Positions 36,601 through 48,600 of a DNA stretch of 64,000 nt are shown piece after piece. The DNA comes from Symsagittifera roscoffensis (lineage: Eukaryota > Xenacoelomorpha > Acoela > Convolutidae), in the NCBI RefSeq assembly GCF_963678635.1, contig NC_087071.1, positions 3,735,624-3,799,623 of the forward strand, given 5' to 3'. The notes beneath the pieces are model-generated. The model made no database searches, was not told the DNA's origin, and worked only from the letters and a program-made list of their open reading frames with translations. Position numbers and translations under genes: made by a program. Every line of letters starts with the position of its first letter. Position 1 is the first letter of the stretch.

Positions 36601-39600
36601 AGTACAATATTCCTCCCAATTTTCAATAGTGGAATAAAAAGAAGAGCTCGCTTTTGTGGAAACTCTGTTTGAAGAAGAAAAAAACGAGGAATGATTTAGT
36701 TCGACGGTCCTACTCGGTCGGAGAATTGTTTATTTACCGAAATGACCGAAATAGTCTACGATGTCCAACAATCGAACAGGGTCGAATCAAGTTCGGATTA
36801 CTACCCTCGCCAAGGTTTCATAGACAAAATCGATTATAACAGATTTTTGTTGACTAAAATGCTGTGTATATAGTCGATCATCATAGCAAATTTAGACATA
36901 GTAATGGATTTTTAATCCATTTTAATCAATTAATTTAAAAAAAAAAACATATATCTTTTTTCATCCATTATTTTGTTTACAATGTACTGGATTATTTTTT
37001 GTACATAAAACCCATGAGATTTCTGCAAATTTCGAACGAACACGTTCATCCAGGGGCGGCCAACATGGTTTTCAACTAAATTTTCGATTTTTTTTTAAAA
37101 GTCCCCCCCACGTCCCCCTCCCCTCGTTCACCATCTCCTCCTCTTTCCCCGCTTTTCAACCCAAAATACCCCTCTCTACGCGTTCAACACACCCCCACTA
37201 AACAACTTACTTCCCCACTGCGACAGGTAACTATGTAGTACAGGTAAAGGTTTACCCCCCCCCCCCCCACACACACACACACGTCATCCCATACTACATA
37301 ATCGCCTATCCAGGTGCGGATGTTTAGTGGGGGTGTAGTGAACATGTGGGGAGGGGGTGGTTTGCGTTCTAACGCGGGTATGGCGAATAAAACCCAATTG
37401 AAACAATAACAAAAATACGTGACTTTTTATAAATTTTTATAAACGTGATTGAAATTAGGAAAAAATTGAAATTTAGCAAGAGAACTAAACTACAAATTTA
37501 AATGTCCCAAATTGGCCAAAATGGGAATCTTTAAAACCCCATAACTTTACGAAAAATGATCACAGGTGAAATATTTTTTCAAATTTAAGCTCAGGACAAC
37601 AATACCTTTTGAATGATCTAAAAAATTCCATCAAAAATGGCTAGTTAATAAGTCAAAATTTGCATTTGTCTGAAGAAAAAAACCCACCCGAGCACAAATA
37701 TTCCGCTACTTTCATATCGAAAGTCGGAACAATTAGCAATACAATATATAACTTTTCTCTGATTTTGAAGAATGGGATGAGTTTTACGGTTGATTCTTAA
37801 TTGGGTAATTGTTTGGTAGGCTAACAATTGATTGGTTAATTGACTGGTAAGCATCTAACAAACTTTTTACAACCCCTTTAAAAGACCCCCCCCCCCCAAA
37901 AAAAAAAATTGTTGCAAAACTGACTTTCTCTAATTTTGAAGAACGGGATGAGCTTCTTGGCATGTTCGTACATTCCATCTGTGTCTCTAATATGCATACT
38001 CTCCAGTATTTCCACCTCCTTTTCCAGGGCAGACACCTGACCCAGATGGGTCCACGCTTTGTCAATCGCCTCCTGCACTCGTTTCGCCACTTGGCCCAAT
38101 TCGTCTAAATGAGACATTTAAAAATATATCAACTAAGCTGAAGTGATCAAACTGAAGTGATCATTGGTATGAAAGTGAAAGCAGCCTATCAACAACTTTC
38201 TCAAGTTTTTGTGATCATCAAACTGAAGTGATCATTGGTATGAAAGTGAAAGCAGCCTATCAACAACTTTCTCAAGTTTTTGTGATCATCAAACTGAAGT
38301 GATCATTGGTATGAAAGTGAAAGCAGCCTATCAACAACTTTCTCAAGTTTTTGTGATCATCAAACTGAAGTGATCATTGGTATGAAAGTGAAAGCAGCTT
38401 GTCAATAATTTTCTCAAGTTTTGTGCTGTTAAAAAGTGTCTGTTACACTGAAGGATAACATTTAAATTGATATTTAAAACATAATTCTAAAAATTTAAGC
38501 TACATGTTTATATGGTACTAAAATATTACATTAGACTTCTAGTCTATAAATTATTTGAAAAATACAAAATAGCACACGAAATTTGATTCTTTTAGCACAT
38601 TAACCCTCTTGGCCTAATTGAACCACATGAAAACTAATTAAGTAACCAATTTACGAGAAAAACAGAATGGTTTAACTAAATATGGAGTACTACTTTAATT
38701 AATGAGTCAAAAATTGACTTGTTTTCGGTTAATTTTGATTATTGGCAATCTTTTTGCAGACAATTTTAGTCGAATATTTCTGGTTTAATTTAATAAGTAT
38801 TTTTTTATACTGGAGAAAATCGATCTCAAACGCAAGGAATCAAAGTATTTGCGGCACAAAAAGTCAATTATTAATTCAAAGATCAATTACTGTACCCAGG
38901 GGCGGCTTTAGGGAGAGGGGTCGCCCTCTCTCTCCTCCGTCTCAAGAAGTTGACCCCCTTACCACCCAGAAGGTCGCCCCTATGGCACTAGTTGGTACTA
39001 CGAGATCAATTTTTGGCCAACCATCCCTCAATTTTTTCTCAAGTCGCCTGCCTTACCTGCCCGTACCCAGTAAATTTTTTAAAACAGATCTGAAATTATC
39101 TATTTCAGATCTGAATTTTCTTTTTCTTGGCTATTTCAGATCTGAAATTTCTTTTTGGCTATTTCAGATCTGAAAATTTCTTTTTCTTGGCTATTTCAGA
39201 TCTGAAATTTTCTTTTTTCTTGGCTATTTCAGATCTGAAAGTTTCTTTTTTTTGGCTATTTCAGATCTGAAATTTTTTTTTCTTGGCTATTTCCGATCTG
39301 AAATTTTATTTTTGGCTATTTCAGATCTGAAAATTTCTTTTTCTTGGCTATTTCAGATCTGAAAATTTCTTTTTCTTGGCTATTTCAGATCTGAAAATTT
39401 CTTTTTCTTGGCTATTTCAGATCTGAAAATTTCTTTTTCTTGGCTATTTCAGATCTGAAAATTTCTTTTTCTTGGCTATTTCAGATCTGAAAATTTCTTT
39501 TTCTTGTCTATTTCAGATCTGAAAATTTGTTTTTGTTGGCTATTTCAGATCTGAAAATTTTTTTTTTGGCTATTTCAGATCTAAAAATTTCTTTTTCTTG

Positions 39601-42600
39601 GCTATTTCAGATCTGAAAATTTCTTTTTCTTGGCTATTTAAGATCTGAAAATTTCTTTTTCTTGGCTATTTCTGGTCTCAAAAAGCTTGAAAAAAGCAAG
39701 AATTGCAGATCTGTTTTAGAAAATTTACTGGGTACGGGTGGGGCACCAATACACAATAAAGATTAATAATAAGACTGGATCTACTTAACAACCCCCCCCC
39801 CTATTGTATCTACTAAAGAATCTGCACCCCTGTAAGTATAAACAGTAAATTCGCACTAGAGCTTTGTATGTAAGTTCGAATTTTGCTGCATTATGATTGG
39901 TCGAAAGTTCGCTGCAAGTAATCTACTTAACACTCTCCCCCCTTTCTTTAAAGGGGGGGGGGGGTTGTTAAGTAGATCCATAAGACTATCTATTGGAACC
40001 TGATCTAAACTATATTTTATGATTGGATAAATTAAATGTTTTACCAATGTAAAGTATTTAATATTAACCAATCATGACCCATCTAACTAACAACCCACTT
40101 ATTTGTAAGTGCTGAAGTTACTTGTAATTTCAGCACCAGAGAGATTTGAATTTAACTTAGAAATTAGTTGGACTCTCCCGAGCACTTCAGCAGCCGCAAT
40201 AAACCAGTATACCCTAGATCTATTGAGCCTAGCAGAGACTAGTTAAACAACCTGAGACTAGATAGTATAAGAGTAAGACTAGGATCGGTATTAGACTAAG
40301 AAGTTGCACGAATCTATCCGGCCGAAAATAAGATAGCGTGACGAGCAGACGGTGTACCCTACCCGAAATTACTCTATGAGTTATACCCATCGGTCTTAAC
40401 TCATCTGGTGCGACCATAAGTCTCGAACAAGACCTTAATAGCTTAGAATTAACCAAAATAGATTAGAAATTAGACAAAAACATTTACAAAATGTTATACG
40501 ACAATAATTTAATCGAAATGTCTCTACGACTCAATAGATCAGAGCCAATATTCCGAACCATAACAGAACTACCCGGAATTGGAAGAAGACCTCGAACCAG
40601 AGACGACATAAGACAAAGTAGAAACTTGCCATATAGCTATATGATAGTTAGGCAAAAACCAGAACAAACTTTTATATTTAGAATATTACTGGCAATGAAT
40701 ATAGATTTTCATTTGCAAACATAAAACCTTGAAGTTAATCTTCAAAATCATTTCAGGCGCTAAACAAAATTATTAATATACAATAACGATTGATAAAAAG
40801 ATCTAAGATCGTTTTCCTAAAACTCTGCAGTAATATACAAAACATGTTTGAAAAATATTTATTGAAAAATAAAAATAAAAATTAGTAGCATGACATTAAA
40901 TGGTTAGTAATCATAAATCATCCTGTTGTTCCAGCTCCATCACCTAAAACATAACAGCAATCATAAACCCACTAATATCATCAAAACACTAAATCTTTCC
41001 TTTACACACATTTAAAATTTTATTAAAACTTAAATTCACTTAATTTTAAAACCAGATCATCAAGGCTTATCCTTGGATCTTAAACCATTTTCTACTTAAT
41101 TAAATTTCAAATTTGATCATCAAGGCTTATCCTTGGATCAAACAGAACAACTTTGTTCTCCCCCACCCACTTAATTAGTGTCTAACGACCTCAAACGTCG
41201 ATTCACTACCCAACCCTTTCTAAAGACCTAAGACTAATAGAAATTTTTAAACAAAACTAATCATTCAAATTAGGATAAACAGTGAAGAACTTCGGTTATT
41301 CATCCTTCACTTGACCCCCCCTCTTACCAGACCCAGGATAAATCTTAGACTTAGTAAGTTTAAAATAGTATCTAACGAACTACTCGCGTTCTAATTATAC
41401 CTGAACCTTGTGGATCGATTTACTATTCTCCAACCCTTGAACACAATCACTACCCCTAAGTAAGATTAAGTAAGTTAACACCTTAACTTATACTAGCCAC
41501 GAGAAAGTAAAAAATCATTCTTCGGAATCGATATACTTTTCTCTCCAACCCTGAACAAATAGACCCAGGTTAAGCTAACCAAAAAATCGTAAGAACTAAC
41601 AGTTTAGGAAAATAGAAATCATTTAACAACCTTTTGCATCCGTCATCCTAAACCTTATGTCATTTAAAAACCTAGGAAATAAACAAACAATCGTTTTACA
41701 CAATTGCGAAATAGATAACAAAAAATACGACCTTGTAATCACACCTCATACACAAACAGTTGGATACATTCGAACAAAACGACAAACACTAAAAAGAAAA
41801 ATAATAACGAAACAAAGACAAATAACACGAAAAAGATTTTCAAAAAATCGAAACGCATTTTCAGAATCAGAAACCAACAGTTTAGACGAACTTTACAAAC
41901 TAAAAGAATCAATAGATAAAAATTGCCCACTTCACGATCAATTATATTTTTCTGACTCAGAAACAACTTCAAATTCATCAAAAAGAGGAAAAAGAAGAAT
42001 AAAAAAGCAGTATAAACACAAACCAGTACATTTATACAATTGGAATCAACCAATTAGACACATTGATAATTACATATTAACAGTCATCGAACGAAAAAAT
42101 GAGCTCAACGCACACTCCAGGTGAAGAAACTCCAGATGATGATGAAATCTTTCCTTTTATAGTAGACGCAGATACTGATAGAGGACAACACATATTTTGT
42201 CAAAATTTACTCGTAAATTTATTTGAACCCGGAATCAGTCCATGTAAAACAGAGTTCCCCGATGTAAAAATCAAAAGACAAATCATAGATCACTACTTAA
42301 AAGATATATGCAACATAACACAACAGTATGGAATCTACTCCATAGAATTCACCTCACCAAACCATAATAATAGAAAATATACAATTCAAACAGACGATCT
42401 TGATTTAGAATTTTCAAAAGTTTTTTCAGAATATATAAAAAGCATCCAATATCAAAACTCACAAAGAGCAAACTCCATATTCACCAATGAAGTTTTCGCA
42501 ATAATATATAGTTATATTTCAATATTAGAAAACGAAATCCCACTAACAAATGTCTCACCGACAGAAACATCCAAACATTTGAAAGTACGACATGAAATCA

Positions 42601-45600
42601 CACTACTCTCTAGTTATTTAAACATCATTAAAGAAAATTTCACGAAAGACGACGTTTCACAACATACAAAACACGATCTACAAAAAATTTTAGCATGGTT
42701 CATCATAGATTATTTCACACACAATATTGATTTAATTGCACAAGCAAGAAAAAATTTTAGACCCCAAAACTCGAACGATGATACCGCTATCACAGAACAA
42801 TCAGATTATGTTTGGGACCCCGAATGGTCTCATCCCGCATTTATAAACTTCCCACAATCAATCTCAAGTCAAGCAATAAGTACGATATCTTACATAAGAG
42901 ATTATGTAAAAGTAATACCATTAACCATTGATGCAACACCATTAAACTATAATACATTTTTGCCCGATACACAAAATAATAGTTTAAACTCTACAGTTAT
43001 ACACAATGAAAACCTCAATGGAACTAGGAATCTTACTCAACAAGATATCCAGACACCATCACACTTCATAAATGAAGAAATTGTACACACAACAACTACA
43101 CAACAAAGTATTTCACCAATACGCCCAAATTTAACAACACCAAGAAATACAAATCCTTCACAAACACAGGTAACCTTACAATCAACCGTTAAACCTTCGG
43201 TTGCCCCTAAATATTCACATATGGATTACCAAACATACAGACCCATGACAATACCATCAAAAACACGCAAAACATTCACTAGAAACAACTTTGCAGATCA
43301 TAATTATAATTATACACATCCATCAAAAACATATAATCAACCACAAAGAAATTTTAACCAATATACAAGATCTCGAAATTGGGATAACCCAATGACCCAA
43401 CCTAATTCAATAAATTTCCAAACAAATCCTCCACAGGATCACAGTGAAAATTACCCATTTTTTCAACAAAATAAAAATAAAAAACAGACATCTTATCAAA
43501 TGGATTATTTATCCTCAGATGATGATTTCTTACAACCAGATATATTTGCACCAAATACTCAAGAATATCGTAGACAAGGAATACAGAGAACACGTACAAA
43601 TCATAGAAATTTTTCTCCACAACCAATAGATGCACAACATCAACAACCAATTCAACAACAAAATCTAATTAATACACAATCTTTTCAACCAATTCAACAA
43701 CAAAATCCAATGACTGCACACTCGTATCAAGCATCACAAATGCAAAATGAAATACCACTCCCATATTATCTCCAACAACATGAAATAACAAGAAACCAAC
43801 TTTCGAATTTTTCTCAAATGCCAAATGCAGCAGAATCATTACAAATGACAATGAATCCATACCTTATGGGTGGATCATCAATAACATCAAACAAACCTTT
43901 AATGGTTTTCACAGGAACAGACCCTGAATACTCTGTAGAAGATTATTTAAATGCAGTAACAGCAAACCTGATTTTAAATATTGGACCTGAACCAATTAAT
44001 ACGCCACTACATCAAAATTGGATACATCGACGCACAGCGTTAATACAAACAACCTTAGATGGCGCAGCCCAAAAATGGTTTTCAGTACTACCTCAAGAAA
44101 TAAAATCAAACTGGAAAAGGTTTACACAAGAATTTTCAAAAATGTTTGACTCCGAAAGAAACAAACAACAACAAAGAGTTTTATGTAATGAAATTCGCAG
44201 ATTACCAAACGAAACCATCAAGCAAATAGCAGTACGAATCGAAACACTAGTTCGAAAAGCATATTCATTAAATACACATGACTATAAAAACACAAAGATG
44301 ACAGAAATCTTAATGATGACCTTAACACCACAATTAAGGAAAATAGCAATAAAAAAGAGAGCATCCCATCCTTCTTCAATTCGAGAACCCGATTTAGATT
44401 TTCGAAAACTAGTAGACAAATTAGAACAAGCAGAAATCACGATGAAACTAGAAGAAACGGAAAATCTGAAACTACAATACGTTAACAAAATTGAAACGAC
44501 TCCCACTAATATTAATAATATACAGGAATCAGAGACAGATCTCGTTGAAAAAATCACTGAAATACTCAATATTTACGAAAAGAACCCAAACTTTAAAGGC
44601 AAACCATCTTTCAAAAAATGGTGTAATTATTGCCGACGATACGGACACAGTATTTCTGAATGTAGACAAAAACAGCAAGACAATCAAAATAAACCTCAAA
44701 AATATAAAGAACCAAATAAATCATTCTATCAATACATGAAAAAAGATCAAAATCTACCGAACAAAACAGTCCACAGCAACAACAGTTCAGGAAAACCACT
44801 CCCGAACAATACAAATTATACAAGAAATCAATCACCATATAACTCAAGTTATAGAGGAAGATCACCAGAACGAAGAAACACGTATAATTCATCACAAAAT
44901 CACTACAATAGACCAAATAGTCGAAATAACTACTCCAGATCAAATTCAAATACACAACGATTTGTTTCTAGATCTAATTCCCAACCAAGAAATAACTACT
45001 ATCCAAACAACCAATCACGAAATTCATCATACAATAGGAATAGAAACTACTCCTATAATCGAAATAGAAGTTATTCAAACAACCGAAACCAGAATTACCC
45101 GAACAATCGATCAAGGAATAACTCATATAATAGATCGAACTATAACAGACCAAACAATAATTACCAAAACAGATCGCGAAATAATTCACAAAATCGACAC
45201 CCAAGTTATAATAATCGTTATAGAAATTATTCCCAATCACCACACCGGAATAATAATAACTATAATAATTCTAATAATCGCCACAGAAGTAGTACACCTA
45301 AACATCAAAGACAAATCAATCAAGTACAATCTAACCCAGAAACAACATCAGACCCTCCAGGTATTGATGACACAGTAACTGATACGTTACAACTCAATCA
45401 AATAAACTGTACATCATCAGATTCAGAAAGTGATACTGAAAACACTCTTTCTATCAATATGATAAAAGTCGAAAATGACTATGAATCTGTCATATATGAA
45501 CAACCCTTTCCATCACACATATATGAAAATCAATCAGAATTTCTTCAAAATTATTACACTACACCCATAAATTCCACACCAACGACACAAGAAACAAATG

Positions 45601-48600
45601 AGATTAACACTACAAATCAAACCAATAAAAATACCAAAACAAAATGCTTGAATACAAACCACATTTATCAAAATATACAAAAAGAACAACCCAAAGAAAA
45701 AATTTGGACAATACCATTTCTCTTAGAAAGCCCAAGAAATAAAGAATTTCAACCACCAGACCTTGAAATAGATTTTTTAATTGATTCAGGAGCAGAATCA
45801 AACATAATAAACATCCCCACATGGAATGAAATAAAAACCTTACACCCAAAGCTAACACCTCTTGAAACCTCCAGCAAACTAGCAACAGCACAAGGATCAA
45901 CATTGATAAACTACGGAAAAATCCAATTATTTCTCCTCCCCACCAGAACAATGGAACAAAGCAAAATTTTAAATAAGCCATTTAAACAAATATTCCATAT
46001 CACTGACATTAAATATAATATCATTGGAATACCATTTATTTCGAAGTATATACCAACAATTAACATACTAAATAGTAAAATATTAATCAAAGATAAATAT
46101 ACAAAAACAAAAGAAACATCCTTAACATTTTTTCAAAGATTAAATAAACAACCACCATTCTTTTCAAAATTCTACCCGATATTTAACCAACAAAGAAAAC
46201 ACTTGAAACCACTATCAGGAAATATCTATAATTTTTCAATCAAACAAGTTCACCAATATGATAAAGAACAAAACAAACAAAAATTTTATATGTCAGAATT
46301 TGAATTCAAACCTATTCACAAATTTTTCAAAATCACAATCTCATCCATAAAATATTTGAAAAATTCGAATTCCGATATCATTTCCTTACATGTCTATAAT
46401 AACACACCTTACCAGGTAACATTACCTTTAGGACTTTTAGGATATTGTGAAACCAACGCTACAATATCACCAATACACGAAAAAGCCTATCGCGTAAATA
46501 ATATACTCCAATTACTAGATATTTGCCAATCTACAATTCTTAATGAAGAATTATCTATAAATAATATAATAAGTAACGAAAACAGAAATACGGATTATTT
46601 CACAAAAACTCCATATTTCAAACCTACATTCAACATAAGTAACTACACAGAGAACCAACAGAAATTTTTAACAATGTTTAATTTCCAACATTCACAAATA
46701 ACACAAGACGAATTCGAAAAGTTAGCCAAACAGCTAATTAAATATTCATCAGTCTATGCAACATCAAAATTCGATGTTGGAAAAATCAGTTCATCACTAC
46801 ATCTCCCGTTAAAACCAGACGCAGTTTTCAAAAAACAGAGAGCAAGTAAAGTACCAATTCACTTACATGATAAAGTGAACAGATTACTCGATATTTTAGA
46901 ACAATACAACATTATATCACCAGTTAATAAAGAAGAACAACCAAAAGGCAACACATTTATTAACCCCGTTATCATTCTAGCTAAAGGAGAATCATTAAAA
47001 ATCGTTCTCGATGCTAGATACCTCAATTCACTCATAGATGAATCAAAATGTAATTGGCCCATTGAACCAATACAAGTTATTTTAACAAAAATAAACGGCA
47101 AATACTTTACAACCGCCGATATGAATAGTGCATACAATCAAATGCCACTAGATGAACAATCACGACGTTTAACACAATTTGTTATCGGAAACCAACAATA
47201 TGAATTCAACCGCTTATTCTATGGAATATCCATAGGACCAGCAGCATTTTCAGCTTTTATGAGCAAAATTTTTAGACCACTAATACTCAAGAAAAATGCA
47301 ATCACCTATTTAGACGATGTTTTTATGCAATCACAAACAAAAGACGAAATGTTCAATGTTTTAGAAAAATATCACCAAATACTTCAGAACGAAAATCTGA
47401 AGGCCGCTCCCGATAAATCACACTTCTTTTTGACAAGAGTTAAATTCTTAGGACATAATATAGAAAGAAAAACAATCACTCCATTGAAATCACGCATTGA
47501 CGCTATTCAAAAACTTCAACCACCAACAAATAAAAAGAAAATCCAAGAATTTCTTGGAATGTTAAACTTTTTAAGTAAATATGTTTATAAAATGCAATTA
47601 TATCTACGACCATTTTATAACATCCTTAGACAACAAAATAATTTTGAATGGAACATAGAACATCAAACACGATTTGAAGAAATAAAGAAACTTTTAACTG
47701 AACAAATTTCAAACACAATTCCAGATTCAAATCAACCATTTTATGCAATGTGCGATGCTTCGAACTTTGGCATCGGTGCAGCACTATTACAATCACATAA
47801 TGGTACAAATAAAATGAACCTCATATCAGCAAATTCTCGATTATTCACTCAAGCAGAGCTACGACTCTCAACTCTAATGAGAGAATGTACAGCCATAATA
47901 TATACACTGACAGAATATGAATTTCTGATACTTGGATCGAAACATCCAACAGTGCTATTCACAGACCATAAACCAATCATCTTTCTCTTTACACAAAAAT
48001 CTAACCCAAACCACCGAGTTTACAGATTTCAACTAATTCTAATGAAATTTCCAAACTTACATATAGTTTGGACTGCAGGAAAAAATCTTGCATTACCAGA
48101 CACCTTAAGTCGAAATACACCACCTGAATTACTTACACGAAAAACAACAGTTGAAATACCCAAAAACATAAAATTCTACCTTGCAGAAAACGAAACATCA
48201 CCCCGATTGGAATGCAAATATGCAGTAAAAACTGATATTGAACAATCACAAATAAATAGTTTACAACATTTCCCACTTTATTTAGATTGTCAAAATAATC
48301 ATTATGAAGTTGATTTACTTGGAACATCAACTTTCAAACCAATCCCATATTCTCAATGGATAAAAAATAACACCCAACAAAAACGAACAAAACAACACCC
48401 GCCTAAGAAAGACCATTTTCCACTAATTGAAAAAGAAGATTTAACTGATAAAATAAATTTATCAGGACCACAAACAAATGATTCAAAATACACAATAAAT
48501 CAAGTTTTTGACCTTCACGACCCACTTGATACAATACCCTTATCTAAATTCGAAATTGAAAACATTTTTCTCCCTCCAACAGAAACGATTACAATTTCAA

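Noticed and set aside
38148-38425. Regular repeats resembling a CRISPR array
   Set aside because: Repeats are contiguous 71-bp units without unique spacers, and the DNA is eukaryotic.
38742-39173. 143-codon plus-strand ORF
   Set aside because: It runs through a MITE-like fragment and into the palindromic minisatellite, so it is a composite of repeats.
39098-39690. Short palindromic repeats with spacers, CRISPR-like
   Set aside because: Spacers are near-identical T-rich sequence; the array is a minisatellite inside inverted repeats.
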